Shown piece after piece: positions 43,623-52,650 of a DNA stretch of 59,531 bases. The stretch is from NCBI RefSeq assembly GCF_001426085.1, contig NZ_LMRR01000015.1, positions 1 through 59,531 of the forward strand. The letters run 5' to 3'. This stretch comes from Rhodococcus sp. Leaf278. Its GTDB lineage: Bacteria > Actinomycetota > Actinomycetes > Mycobacteriales > Mycobacteriaceae. Position numbers and translations under genes: made by a program. The first letter of the stretch is position 1. Each line of letters opens with the position of its first letter. Below the pieces are notes generated by a model. It saw nothing but the letters and a program-made list of their open reading frames with translations. It was not told the origin of the DNA and made no database searches.

Positions 43623-45059
43623 TCAGGCCGTTAGTGGTTGTGCATCGACGGTGTGAAGGGCGGCGTTTCGACCGGCAATTCGGCCCATGGTGAGAGCATT
43701 GGCGACAGCGTTACCGCCACCGACGTATCGCTGTCCGAGAACTCCCGCGCCTGCCTCGCCTGCAGCGAACAGGCCAGGCACGCGGGTGCCGCGTGTTGTC
43801 AGCACGGCGGAGTCAGAATCGATCTCCAAACCTGCATGCGTGCAAACCAATTCGGCAGGAAGGATTCGTGCGGCATAGAAGGGGGCGGTCTCCATGGGTT
43901 CGGGATTCGACGTACTGCCCTTGTTGGCGAGTGTCCGATGGCGCAGAAAGTCGGGATCCTCGCCGTGGGGCATGTGCGCATTCCATCGCTCGACCGTGGA
44001 ATCGAGGGCCGCGGCGGGCACTGCCATGAGTTCGGCCAACTCCGCGATAGAGGATGCGCGAAGTGTCCGGCCGGCGTCTGCTTCGTCCTCGATACGATCG
44101 GGTGCCCAATCGGCATATCCCGCAGGCAGATTCTGTCGAGCGTTGTCGTCGAAGATCATCCAGGCGGAGCCACCCTGACCGTCGATGATTCCGGTCGAGA
44201 CCGCGTACGAGGCGTCCTCGTCCATGAATCGACGTCCCGCGGCATTCACGTGAATACGTGATTTCGGGGGAAATCCCGATTGCCAGTGGTGGTAGCGCTG
44301 AAAGTAGACGGTGGGCAGCATGAGCCCCCACCCGTGACCTGCCAAGGACGCGTCCACCGACGGCGCGAAGCGAAGGTGGTCGCCGCGGCTGCCCTCGGCA
44401 GCAACGACGAAGAGAGCGGATCCGGCCCGGTTGGCAGCTGGAAAATGAATATCGACCAGCTCGGGATCCCGAGCGAAACCACCCGAGGCCACCACGACTG
44501 CCGCAGAACGGAGTTCGACATCATCGGCGACGACTCCCATGACCCGATCGTTCTCGGTGAGTAGTGCTTGCACTCGGGTGTCGAAAACGACCTCGATTCC
44601 GTGCCTGCGGCGGGCGGCGTCCAAAACCTGAACGAGGCCGTACCCCTGGTCCTTCGGAACGTGACCCCTCCAGACGTCCTCGACGCCCGCCTGACTCAGG
44701 CCTGGCTGGTGTGCGTTGCCGGAAGTCCTTGCTGGGATGTCCAATCCGAGTTCGATCAGCCACTCCAGAGTGGGTCCTGCCTGCTCACAGAAAGTTCTGA
44801 TCAGGCCGGGTTTGAGCATCCACTGATTGAGATCCATGTAGTGCTGGAAGTACTTCTCTGCGCTGTCGTCTATTCCGAGGGCGCGTTGCACACTTGTCGC
44901 TGCAGCGGTGAACAATCCGGCCGACAGCGCCGTCGATCCACCCAGTTCCTTGCGCGCCTCGAAAAGAATGACGGACGCACCGTTCTCGGCTGCAGTGACT
45001 GCCGCGGCAAGCCCCGCGCCGCCGCCGCCGATGACGATGACGTCGTAGTCGTCAGACAT
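43623..45059 (-). CDS. FAD-dependent dehydrogenase, 3-ketosteroid delta-1-dehydrogenase/fumarate reductase-like
   Basis: A 478-residue flavoprotein. DVIVIGGGGAGLAAAVTAAENGASVILFE is the FAD-binding loop (residues about 6-34, shown in parts as GGGGAGLAAA), GGSTALSAGLF follows, and GTRVPGLFAAGEAGAG and GQRYVGGGNAVANAL are the C-terminal FAD motifs of the fumarate-reductase/KstD group. KstD-like enzymes desaturate cyclic ketones. It overlaps the SDR gene upstream by eight bases and has a 24-base gap to the transporter gene. The combination with two SDRs and a SnoaL protein suggests degradation of a cyclic alcohol or ketone such as a terpenoid or steroid ring. Substrate unknown. Confidence 0.85.
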   Translation of the reverse strand: MSDDYDVIVIGGGGAGLAAAVTAAENGASVILFEARKELGGSTALSAGLFTAAATSVQRALGIDDSAEKYFQHYMDLNQWMLKPGLIRTFCEQAGPTLEWLIELGLDIPARTSGNAHQPGLSQAGVEDVWRGHVPKDQGYGLVQVLDAARRRHGIEVVFDTRVQALLTENDRVMGVVADDVELRSAAVVVASGGFARDPELVDIHFPAANRAGSALFVVAAEGSRGDHLRFAPSVDASLAGHGWGLMLPTVYFQRYHHWQSGFPPKSRIHVNAAGRRFMDEDASYAVSTGIIDGQGGSAWMIFDDNARQNLPAGYADWAPDRIEDEADAGRTLRASSIAELAELMAVPAAALDSTVERWNAHMPHGEDPDFLRHRTLANKGSTSNPEPMETAPFYAARILPAELVCTHAGLEIDSDSAVLTTRGTRVPGLFAAGEAGAGVLGQRYVGGGNAVANALTMGRIAGRNAALHTVDAQPLTA

Positions 45060-45876
45060 GTCGCGACCCGCCGTCCACTGCAATACTGTGCCCGGTCACG
45101 TAGCGAGCACTGTCCGACAGTAGGAAGAGGAGCGGCCCGAAGACTTCCTCCGGTGCGCCGAGTCGATGCAGGGGAACGGAATCGAGTGCCTTGGCCAGCG
45201 CTTCGGGATCTTCCTGCACCCACCGGGTCATCTCGGTGTCGATGTAGCCAGGTGCAATGGAGTTGACCCGAATGCCCACATCTCCGAACTCGACGGCAAG
45301 GGATTCCGTCAGGTGGGCAACGGCCGCTTTGGAGGTGCAGTAGGCACCGCGGCCCTTGCGGACGCGAAGAGCGGATACCGAGGACATATTGACGATCACG
45401 CCGCCTTCGCGCATATGGCGACCTGCTGCTTGCGAACCGAACAGAACGCCTTCGACATTCACGCTGAGCGTGGCACCTATCTGCTCGGGGGTGATGTCCG
45501 CGGCGTATGCGAACGGGAAGATCCCCGCGTTGTTGATCCAGAAGTCGATCCGCCCGAATTCGGCCAGCGCAGTTCGGGCGAGTGCCTCGTGATCATCGGC
45601 GACGGTGACGTCGGCTCGAGCGCCGATGATCGTTCCGGGTTGCTCGACCAGCGAGTCTGTCGTCAGCTCCGTGTTGAGTTGCTCCGCTGTTTCCTTCATT
45701 CGAGCGTCGTTGATATCGGCACCGACGACATGTACGCCGCGCGCCGCAAGTCCCTTCGCGAACACCGCTCCCATTCCCTGTGCGGCCCCGGTGACAACAG
45801 CAACCTTGCCCGGCAGTTCGGGGTAGACCGCAGTCATCGTGCGATCGACGACGCGTCCGTGATTGGGGTTGTTCAT
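45052..45876 (-). CDS. SDR family oxidoreductase, first gene of catabolic operon
   Basis: A 274-residue SDR. GKVAVVTGAAQGMGAVFAKG is the cofactor loop, FWINNAGIFPF the NNAG motif, IVNMSSVSAL gives the catalytic Ser, GAYCTSKAAVAHL the Tyr-x-x-x-Lys type pair, and IRVNSIAPGYIDTEM the closing loop. ADINDARMKE suggests NAD over NADP (Asp after the second strand). AGGAGAACGCC precedes the ATG at 45876. It is the first gene of the minus-strand operon and is divergent from the IclR gene; a perfect palindrome lies between them. Confidence 0.9.
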   Translation of the reverse strand: MNNPNHGRVVDRTMTAVYPELPGKVAVVTGAAQGMGAVFAKGLAARGVHVVGADINDARMKETAEQLNTELTTDSLVEQPGTIIGARADVTVADDHEALARTALAEFGRIDFWINNAGIFPFAYAADITPEQIGATLSVNVEGVLFGSQAAGRHMREGGVIVNMSSVSALRVRKGRGAYCTSKAAVAHLTESLAVEFGDVGIRVNSIAPGYIDTEMTRWVQEDPEALAKALDSVPLHRLGAPEEVFGPLLFLLSDSARYVTGHSIAVDGGSRHV

Positions 45877-45954
45877 GGCGTTCTCCTCGTGCGAAAGATC
45901 GTGATCGGGCCTGCGAAGCGGTCCGAGGGGACAGCTTGCGGCGATTGAGCCAGT

Positions 45955-45985
45955 GTGCGATAATCGCACGCAGTGTGCGATTCAC
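45955..45985. promoter_or_regulatory. Candidate IclR operator
   Basis: GTGCGATAATCGCAC (45955-45969) is a perfect 15-bp palindrome, with another half site, GTGCGATTCAC, at 45975-45985. It lies between the divergent SDR operon and the IclR gene and fits an IclR-type operator controlling both. Confidence 0.7.
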
Positions 45986-46033
45986 GTCGAACTGTAGGTG
46001 GTCCACCTCACACTCGTCAATAGGGGGCGCTTC

Positions 46034-46756
46034 ATGACCGACACGGATCCACGCCGCATGGATGGCAGTCACTCCGTGGTCATCGATTCTGGGATGTCCA
46101 AAACGCTGCACCACGGCCTCGCCGTGCTCGAGCTATTGGCCGAACATCCGAACGGCTTGTCGATCACCGAAATCGCCGACGGAATCGGTGTGCACCGCAC
46201 CGTTGCACACCGGCTGGTTCGCACGCTCGAGGCTCATCATCTGTGCCGGCGAGACGACTTCAAGCGCATTTCGCTGGGGGCCGGGCTGGTGGCGCTCGCC
46301 GAACCCGTCGAGCAAGATCTGCGAACCGTGGCGCGCCCCGTTCTCGAAGAACTAGCGGATCAGCTGGGAGCGACCGTCCATCTCGTCGTTCGCGAAAATT
46401 CAACGGAGGTCAGGGCTTTGATGGTTGTGGAGCCCCGAGGCGCGAAGGTGCACGTTGCGTTCCGTGGGGGGCAGGTCGATCCGATCGACCGAGGATCTGC
46501 CGGCCTGGCAATGCTTGCATCCTTGCCCCCGGCGGATGGCGAACGTGCAGAAGTGACGAGGGCACGACGCGTCGGATACGCGGTCACCCACGGTGAAGTC
46601 ATTCCATCGGTCGGCGGAGTGTCCGCCGTGGTGCCGGGTCGCCGCGGAGACGCCATGGCGAGTGTGGGTGCGTCGGTGTTCGAGATCGACGACGAAGGCG
46701 AACTCGGTGCGGCCGTCGTCGCTGCGGCGGCGCGGTTGGGGCGTTTGCTTCGATAG
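46034..46756 (+). CDS. IclR family transcriptional regulator
   Basis: A 240-residue regulator. LSITEIADGIGVHRTVAHRLVRTLEAHHL (residues about 41-69, shown as ADGIGVHRTVAHRLV) is the IclR winged helix. The C-terminal half is the effector domain: GATVHLVVRENSTEVRALMVV, PIDRGSAGLAMLAS, and SVGGVSAVVPGR. It reads the presence of the operon's substrate or an intermediate. ATG 46034 follows GGGGGC. It is divergent from the SDR operon, with the palindromic site between. Convergent with a SnoaL-like gene 19 bases beyond its stop. Confidence 0.92.
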   Translation: MTDTDPRRMDGSHSVVIDSGMSKTLHHGLAVLELLAEHPNGLSITEIADGIGVHRTVAHRLVRTLEAHHLCRRDDFKRISLGAGLVALAEPVEQDLRTVARPVLEELADQLGATVHLVVRENSTEVRALMVVEPRGAKVHVAFRGGQVDPIDRGSAGLAMLASLPPADGERAEVTRARRVGYAVTHGEVIPSVGGVSAVVPGRRGDAMASVGASVFEIDDEGELGAAVVAAAARLGRLLR

Positions 46757-46775
46757 CCGGTGCTCAGGGGTCGTG

Positions 46776-47195
46776 TCAGGCGTCGTCGCGAGACACGGTC
46801 CTGTGCTGGATACACCACCGATCATCTACTCGTACAACATGATCCCGGACCGACGTGAATCGGACGAGCCGGGTCTCGCCGCCACGCGGTGTTGCCATGA
46901 TCTGGAGGTAGCAGTCGACTGTCAGTTCGTCGACGCTCACGAGATCGACGGAAATATTCGTGATGACGTGCCGACGCCTCTCGTTCGCTTCGGCCGCGCT
47001 GTCGACGAAGCGTTGGGCAAAGGCGGTCAGGTGGTCGCGACCGACCTCGGGTTCGGGGTAACTGGGCGAATCGAAGATGCCGTCTGCGGTGAATGTCTCT
47101 GCCCAGTCCGTCGCGCGTCCGGAATCGATTGCGTGGCTTTGCCTGCCGTACAGGAGTTGAATCTCGGCAACGGTTGTCGCGTCTGGATCGGGCAT
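46776..47195 (-). CDS. SnoaL-like/NTF2-fold protein
   Basis: A 139-residue NTF2-fold protein: VAEIQLLYGRQSHAIDSGRA, DWAETFTADGIFDSP, RRHVITNISVDLV and CYLQIMATP. The fold resembles that of the SnoaL protein at the end of the operon, but sequence similarity is modest. A near copy (13/15) of the IclR palindrome lies directly before its start (47210-47224), so it probably belongs to the same regulon even though it is transcribed on its own. Catalytic role unknown. Confidence 0.82.
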   Translation of the reverse strand: MPDPDATTVAEIQLLYGRQSHAIDSGRATDWAETFTADGIFDSPSYPEPEVGRDHLTAFAQRFVDSAAEANERRRHVITNISVDLVSVDELTVDCYLQIMATPRGGETRLVRFTSVRDHVVRVDDRWCIQHRTVSRDDA

Positions 47196-47209
47196 CGACG
47201 TCTCCTTCG

Positions 47210-47224
47210 GTGCGCTATTCGCAC
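47210..47224. promoter_or_regulatory. Second candidate IclR operator
   Basis: GTGCGCTATTCGCAC matches the palindrome at 45955-45969 in 13 of 15 positions. It lies 15 bases before the start of the SnoaL-like gene on the minus strand. Confidence 0.6.
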
Positions 47225-47343
47225 GGATAGTGCGCGTTGCCGATGACGTTACGTCCGGTCCGTCCGGCAGTCGAGTCAGGGGTCCACTCGTCGCAACCGA
47301 AAATGAAGCGCGCGAGTCACGCCGCGTCTGCCATTATCGTGCG

Positions 47344-48141
47344 GTGAAGATCATCTCGATCAATGCATGGGGCGGTGCCATGTACGACGAACTCGTGGGA
47401 TGGCTGAAATCCGTTGATGCCGAGGTCATTTGTCTTCAGGAAGTCACGCGAACTCCAAACCGATCGGGTTGGGCGACTTTCGCCGACGGTGAGCGCACTC
47501 TGCCGCAGCGGCTCAATTTGTTCGACGACGTGTCCGCCGCGCTGCCCGGCTACACGCCGTATTTCGTCGCCAACGACGCCGGACCTGTCACCGACGCCGA
47601 CGGCGTCGAACTGAGACAGGACTTCGGGATTGCGACCTGGGTGCGTGAGGACTGTCCCGTCGTCGGACTCGACGCGCGGTTCGTGCATTCACGGTTCGTC
47701 GATCACACGAAGTGGAACGTGGACGACCGTCCACGAGCCGCGTTGACGGTGACCGTTCGCGATCGCGTCGGCGACAGGTTCGTCTCCGTCATCCAACTAC
47801 ACGGTCTGCGTGATCCAGCCGGCAAGAACGACAGTCCCATTCGGCTGGAGCAGGCTCAGAAGATGGTGGAGATCGTCGACCATGTTCGGCCGTCGAGCGA
47901 CGTCATCGTGCTCTGCGGCGACCTGAACCTGCTGCCGTCGAGCACGACATTCACACTGCTGGCCGAGCACGGAATGACCGACCTGGTGGGAGAAGCCGAC
48001 ACGCGAGGGTCCAGTTATACGAAACGAATTCGAAGCGCCAGCTATCTGTTGGTGTCCGATCCGACTGCAGTTCGAAGTTTCGAGATCGTTGTGAAACCAG
48101 AGGTGTCCGACCACCGAGCACTTGCCTTGGATCTCGCATAG
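47344..48141 (+). CDS. Endonuclease/exonuclease/phosphatase family protein
   Basis: A 265-residue EEP-fold hydrolase. VKIISINAWGGAMYDELVGW opens the fold (Asn for metal), EVICLQEVTRTP gives the catalytic Glu, IQLHGLRDP the active His region, VIVLCGDLNLLPSS the metal Asp/Asn, and VSDHRALALDL the closing SDH motif. Members include sphingomyelinases, inositol phosphatases and nucleases; the substrate cannot be chosen from sequence. The GTG 47344 begins the conserved sequence, so the open upstream frame was left out. Convergent with the Dabb protein gene. Confidence 0.88.
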   Translation: MKIISINAWGGAMYDELVGWLKSVDAEVICLQEVTRTPNRSGWATFADGERTLPQRLNLFDDVSAALPGYTPYFVANDAGPVTDADGVELRQDFGIATWVREDCPVVGLDARFVHSRFVDHTKWNVDDRPRAALTVTVRDRVGDRFVSVIQLHGLRDPAGKNDSPIRLEQAQKMVEIVDHVRPSSDVIVLCGDLNLLPSSTTFTLLAEHGMTDLVGEADTRGSSYTKRIRSASYLLVSDPTAVRSFEIVVKPEVSDHRALALDLA

Positions 48142-48171
48142 CGGGAGATACAGATCCGAAGGCCCGCGCGC

Positions 48172-48477
48172 TCACATCTCGAACTGCACTCGAGCAATGT
48201 GGTCACAGACCTCGGCGATTCGGGCGCGGTGAACATTGTGTTCGGCATCGAGGTCGTAGACGCGGTAGCTGTCGGCGTCGAGCCAGTCGTTGGTGATCGC
48301 GAAGCTCCAACCGCCCTCACGCAGTGCGAGATCGATGCCGCTGTGGTGCATGAGCAGGCCGGGCAGGTTCAACGCCGCGATTCCGGCGAGACCGTCCCCA
48401 AGTTGTGCTGCATCTGCATCGGCCTGATCGGAATCGGTCGAGGCACGGAGGCGTCCGACAACCACGTTGCGAATCAT
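48172..48477 (-). CDS. Dabb (stress-responsive alpha/beta barrel) domain protein
   Basis: A 101-residue dimeric ferredoxin-like barrel protein: IRNVVVGRLRASTDSDQADA, then IAALNLPGLLMHHSGIDLAL and GGWSFAITNDWLDADSYRVY, DAEHNVHRARIAEV near the end. This pattern (VVxxx at the start, H near residue 44, D-W-x-D-x-x-S/A-Y) is that of Dabb family proteins such as olivetolic-acid-cyclase-like and stress-induced proteins. The active His and Tyr are present. Role unknown. It is monocistronic, between the EEP and P450 genes. Confidence 0.82.
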   Translation of the reverse strand: MIRNVVVGRLRASTDSDQADADAAQLGDGLAGIAALNLPGLLMHHSGIDLALREGGWSFAITNDWLDADSYRVYDLDAEHNVHRARIAEVCDHIARVQFEM

Positions 48478-48594
48478 GGGTTCCAGTATCGACGAAATAC
48501 TCTCTCCGATCCTCCTTGCGTCGCTCGACCCGCGATTAAGCTGGCTGGAGCAGCCGAGTGGCGGCCGGAGTGATTGTCGAGGAGCCGTGATGAC

Positions 48595-49971
48595 GTGAGC
48601 TCGGTGTTCGCGCAGCGCTCCAGTTACCTTCGGCAGGGGATCGACTTCGAGGGTGGGGTGCTGCCACTATCGGCCGAGTTCAGGGTCTCCGGTGCCATCG
48701 AACACAAATTGACCCGTGATCATCTTTTCATCGGCGACGGCACCTCGGATTTCATCGGCACGTGGCGGGGCAGTCGCGTGCAATTGTATGCGGTCTCCCG
48801 TCGGGCAATCGATGCGATAGTCAACCCCAAGGTCGTGGGCGTTCACATCGATCGAGACACTGCCGCACGCCATTCGTTCGGACAGCTGAGTCCGGAGGCC
48901 ATCACGTTCGCGTCGTCGACGCGAGCAGACTTCAAGGAACGCAAGAGAAACCTGGTCGTGGCGACCGGTTCGGGCAACGCGCTCGGCGTCACCGTGCGTG
49001 CGCTGGATCGCCATTCAACGGTCGACTTCGGAGAGAGCGGTCTCGACTTGCGTCCGGTCGTGACGGTCTGTGTCCGCGAGGCAGTGGCCGAGGCCGTGTG
49101 GGGCGAGGCGGCGTTCGCGCCGGTCCGGTACCTCGACCGGGAGGGACGCGAGTGCAGCCTCCCGTTCGCCGAGGCGCTGTACGAGAACTTTCTGCGGTTG
49201 CGGAAGTTCGCGAACACCTACGCGATGAGGGTCGAGCCGAGGCTGCAACACCTGCCGTTGACGCGAGAGCAACGCCTGATGCGTGCGAATACGCGTGCGC
49301 TGCAGCATCACATGCTGCAGATGTCCTCTGAATCAAAGAATTCGACCGTCGCGGGTCACCTGGCGCGGCTGCACAGTGTTTCCGGGTTCTCTGCCGGCGT
49401 CATCCGCGACGATGCCGCCACCTCGTTCGTGGCCGCCGTGGACACCACCCGGACCGCGGTGCTAGCGACCCTGAAACATGTTTTGGCTCCAGCAAATTCG
49501 ACCTGGAAGAATCGGATCAGTTCGATTTCCCCGGAACTCGCGGGCGCGTCGGCGGTCGTGCGTGCGTGTGTGATGGAAGCGTTGCGGGTGGACACCCCAG
49601 GATCGGTGTTCAACGGCCGAGTCACCGAGGATTTCGATCTGAAGGTCGGTGACCGCGTGGTACGGCTACATCGAAATACGTTGATAATGCCGAATATTCA
49701 TGCCGTTCATGCCCTCAGCGGCTTGATGTTCGACCCTGCACGACTACTGAACGTGCATGGGGCGGTGATGGATTCAGCACAGGTGATGCCTTTCGGCAAG
49801 GGGCCGAGATCGTGCCCGGGGAAGTCCTTCGCGTTGTCGATGATCGCCGTGCTCGTCACCGAATTCCTGCGAAAGTACCCGAACGCTCGCGTCGACCCGA
49901 CGCAGCACGACAATCGCTATCCGATTCATACTGCGTCCGAGCACGGCCTCTACGTCGAACTAGGCGGCTGA
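48595..49971 (+). CDS. Cytochrome P450
   Basis: A 458-residue P450. The heme ligand loop is [15 protein letters not shown] (F-G-x-G-x-x-x-C-x-G), the ExxR motif is in VMEALRVD, and the I-helix reads [11 protein letters not shown], where A-A-x-D-T-T stands for the usual A-G-x-D/E-T-T. Residues 1-60 are a non-transmembrane N-terminus, so it is a soluble bacterial enzyme needing separate ferredoxin and reductase. GTG 48595 is used with AGGAG about ten bases before. Its 3' end overlaps the convergent MFS gene by 22 bases. Substrate unknown. Confidence 0.88.
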   Translation: MSSVFAQRSSYLRQGIDFEGGVLPLSAEFRVSGAIEHKLTRDHLFIGDGTSDFIGTWRGSRVQLYAVSRRAIDAIVNPKVVGVHIDRDTAARHSFGQLSPEAITFASSTRADFKERKRNLVVATGSGNALGVTVRALDRHSTVDFGESGLDLRPVVTVCVREAVAEAVWGEAAFAPVRYLDREGRECSLPFAEALYENFLRLRKFANTYAMRVEPRLQHLPLTREQRLMRANTRALQHHMLQMSSESKNSTVAGHLARLHSVSGFSAGVIRDDAATSFVAAVDTTRTAVLATLKHVLAPANSTWKNRISSISPELAGASAVVRACVMEALRVDTPGSVFNGRVTEDFDLKVGDRVVRLHRNTLIMPNIHAVHALSGLMFDPARLLNVHGAVMDSAQVMPFGKGPRSCPGKSFALSMIAVLVTEFLRKYPNARVDPTQHDNRYPIHTASEHGLYVELGG

Positions 49972-51299
49972 CCGGTGGCCGCTGTCGGTTCGGTCGCAGT
50001 CAGGTCCCGCTTTCCCGTCTCGGGGATGGTGATCAGGGCGGTGATGGACACGGCCAGCAACGCGAGTGTGTACCACTGGAACAGCTCCGGCGAACCACGA
50101 TCGGCGAAGAACGTCTGCACGTATGCGGCGGTCCCACCGAAGGCTGCGACGGCAATCGAGTACGGCACACCCACGCCGGCTGCTCGCATACCCGTGGGAA
50201 ACAACTCGGCCATCATTGCGGGCATAACGGCGAGGATCGCTCCGATGGCGCACAGGGCGATGGACATGGCGAGGAACAATGACACTGCGGTCGAGCCGAC
50301 GAGTGCTTCCAGCGGGAACAACAACACCGCGATACCGATAGTTCCGATGTAGAGCACCGGCTTTCGCCCGATTCGGTCCGAGATCGCACCCCACACGGGT
50401 AGAGACGCGACCAACACGATGTTGGCCCCCACACCTGCCCATAAAGCGCCCGACGGATCGATTCCGCGGACAGCAATCGCATAGGCCGGTGCCGATACGG
50501 CCCAGACGTAATAGAAGACCGTGCCGCCGACACTGAAGAACAGCACCTGCAGGATCTGCCGGCGATGGGTCGAAAACTGCTCGCGCATCGAAACCTCGGC
50601 CTGTGGGTCGCCGGACTTCTCGAACACCTCGGTTTCGGCCATCCGCGAGCGCATCCACAGGACGAACAAACCGAGCACTCCGCCCAGCAGGAACGGCAGG
50701 CGCCAGCCCCAATTCGTCATCTGCGCGCTGCTCAATGTGGTCGTCAGCAAAGCCCCCATCAATGTTCCCGCCACGACTCCGGACGTGTTGGATACGTAGA
50801 TCACGCTCGACCACAGACCTCGCCTGGAGGGAGGTGCGTATTCGATGATGTACGTCTGAGCCGAGGGAAGCTCGCCGCCGTGGGCCACTCCTTGTACCAA
50901 CCGCGCCACCACCAGAACGACGGCAGCAGCAGCGCCGATCGTCTGGTGTGTCGGAGTCAGGCCGATGACGAGGCTACCCACGGACGCCAATGCCACAGCC
51001 AGTGTCATCGACAGTTTGCGGCCGCGTCGATCGGACAACCAACCGAAGAGCAGACCGCCGAAGGGGCGCGCGACGAAGCCGACGGCAAAGACGCCGAAGG
51101 ATGCCAACAGATCCGACACGGCGGAGCCGGTGTGAAAGAACTGCGGTGCGAAGAAGGCCGCAAAGATCGCGTACACGGTCCAGTCGAAGTACTCGATACC
51201 GTTGCCGGCACCGACTCCCACAATGGCTTTGAACTTCTCCCGACGTTCGCGTCGTCGGGTTGGATCGGACGTGAACGAGGTGGTTGTGCTGTCGGTCAT
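49950..51299 (-). CDS. MFS transporter, MHS/aromatic acid-type
   Basis: A 449-residue permease with twelve helices. [20 protein letters not shown] is the MHS signature, [17 protein letters not shown] motif A, and [15 protein letters not shown] its second copy. The gene overlaps the M20 amidohydrolase start region by four bases (51296-51299), so transporter and hydrolase are translated together and probably handle the same amide or conjugate: uptake, then hydrolysis. It is the second gene of the two-gene operon. Substrate unknown. Confidence 0.9.
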   Translation of the reverse strand: MTDSTTTSFTSDPTRRRERREKFKAIVGVGAGNGIEYFDWTVYAIFAAFFAPQFFHTGSAVSDLLASFGVFAVGFVARPFGGLLFGWLSDRRGRKLSMTLAVALASVGSLVIGLTPTHQTIGAAAAVVLVVARLVQGVAHGGELPSAQTYIIEYAPPSRRGLWSSVIYVSNTSGVVAGTLMGALLTTTLSSAQMTNWGWRLPFLLGGVLGLFVLWMRSRMAETEVFEKSGDPQAEVSMREQFSTHRRQILQVLFFSVGGTVFYYVWAVSAPAYAIAVRGIDPSGALWAGVGANIVLVASLPVWGAISDRIGRKPVLYIGTIGIAVLLFPLEALVGSTAVSLFLAMSIALCAIGAILAVMPAMMAELFPTGMRAAGVGVPYSIAVAAFGGTAAYVQTFFADRGSPELFQWYTLALLAVSITALITIPETGKRDLTATEPTAATGQPPSST

Positions 51300-52522
51300 C
51301 GGGCATCTCTTTCGGGTGAAGGGGTGTGGTCGAGTCGAGCGATGGCCAGGCCGGCATAGACGGTCGCGGCGTCGGCGAGCACGGAGTCGTCGAATTCGGC
51401 TCGCGGGGAATGGTTCATGGGAGCGGCTGCGGGATCGTTGTGAGGCATACACGCGCCGAGCCCGATGAAAGCCCCGGGCACTTCCTGCAACACGTACGAG
51501 AAGTCCTCCGAGCCCGAAAGGGGATGTGCCGCAGTCTCGTAGCGGTCCTCGCCGAGTAGATTCGCGACGGTCGCCGCTCCGAAACCCGTCTCGTCGATGT
51601 CGTTGACGGTCATCGGGAATTCGGCCGTCACCTCGATGTCGACACCGACGCGATGAGCGGCTGCGACACCTTCCAGAACGCGCCGCAGCGCCGTGGGCAC
51701 TGCGTCGTAGGTGCGCGCCGAGTAGCACCGCACCGTGGCCTCGAACGTTGCATCGTCGGGAATGATGTTGTGCCGCATACCAGCCCGCACGCGTGCGACC
51801 GTGACCACCACGGGGTCGAAGACATCGAACGTCCGGGTCACCATCGTCTGCATCGAAGTGATCATCTCGGCCATCGCGGTTACTGGGTCACGTGCGGTGG
51901 AGGGCGACGACCCGTGGCCGCCTTCGCCTCGCACGGTGACAGAGAGCTTGTAGGACGCGGCGAGCAGTGTTCCGGGGCGAGAGAAGAACGTTCCGTTGCG
52001 TTGTTGCGAGGAAAAGACGTGCAGTCCGTAGGCGGCGTCGGCTCGCCGGCCCGATGCGTCGAGCACGCCCTCGTCGATCATCCTGGCGGCACCGTCCCAG
52101 CCTTCCTCGCCGGGTTGGAACATCAGCACGACGTCTCCTGCGAGGTGGTCCCGATGCCGCGACAGCAACTGCGCCGCGCCGACCAGTGCGGCGGTGTGGA
52201 GGTCGTGACCGCATCCGTGCATCGCGCCGTTCTGTGCGGCGAAGTCGAGGCCGGTCTGTTCGACGACCGGCAATGCATCCATGTCTGCGCGGAGCAGCAC
52301 GGTGGATGCCGCAGTTCCGGTAACGCCCGTGCCGCGCAGGACGGCGGTCACCGAGGTGGTGGCCTTACCGGTGTGAATTTCGAGTGGAAGCCCGGCCAGG
52401 GCGTCGAGCACCATATCCTGCGTGCGAGGCAGGTCGAGGCCGACCTCGGGAATGCGGTGGAGGGAGCGTCTGAGCTGCACCAGATCGCCTGCCATGGCGT
52501 TGGCGTCGTCGAGGAGGTTCAT
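51296..52522 (-). CDS. M20 family amidohydrolase (IAA-amino acid hydrolase-like)
   Basis: A 408-residue peptidase-M20D amidohydrolase. LRRSLHRIPEVGLDLPRTQ is the typical start, MHGCGHDLHTAALVGAAQ holds metal Cys and His, MFQPGEEGWDGA the catalytic Glu pair, and SGSEDFSYVLQEVPGAF the last metal His-equivalent region. The group hydrolyses N-acyl amino acids and auxin conjugates (AmhX/ILR-like). The dimerisation domain interrupts at residues about 190-305. It begins the operon with the MHS transporter and is divergent from the double Lrp regulator, which starts 129 bases away. Confidence 0.92.
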   Translation of the reverse strand: MNLLDDANAMAGDLVQLRRSLHRIPEVGLDLPRTQDMVLDALAGLPLEIHTGKATTSVTAVLRGTGVTGTAASTVLLRADMDALPVVEQTGLDFAAQNGAMHGCGHDLHTAALVGAAQLLSRHRDHLAGDVVLMFQPGEEGWDGAARMIDEGVLDASGRRADAAYGLHVFSSQQRNGTFFSRPGTLLAASYKLSVTVRGEGGHGSSPSTARDPVTAMAEMITSMQTMVTRTFDVFDPVVVTVARVRAGMRHNIIPDDATFEATVRCYSARTYDAVPTALRRVLEGVAAAHRVGVDIEVTAEFPMTVNDIDETGFGAATVANLLGEDRYETAAHPLSGSEDFSYVLQEVPGAFIGLGACMPHNDPAAAPMNHSPRAEFDDSVLADAATVYAGLAIARLDHTPSPERDAR

Positions 52523-52650
52523 TGCGCACCTTTGTGTCAGCGGTCTTGTTCGGGTCAGACTGTGTCGGTGGTCATAGTGTGGAGTCGGCTGATCGGCGCG
52601 CGAGAATTTTCGTCGGATTCGATCATCTGCGACGAGAAAGCAGGTGTTAT

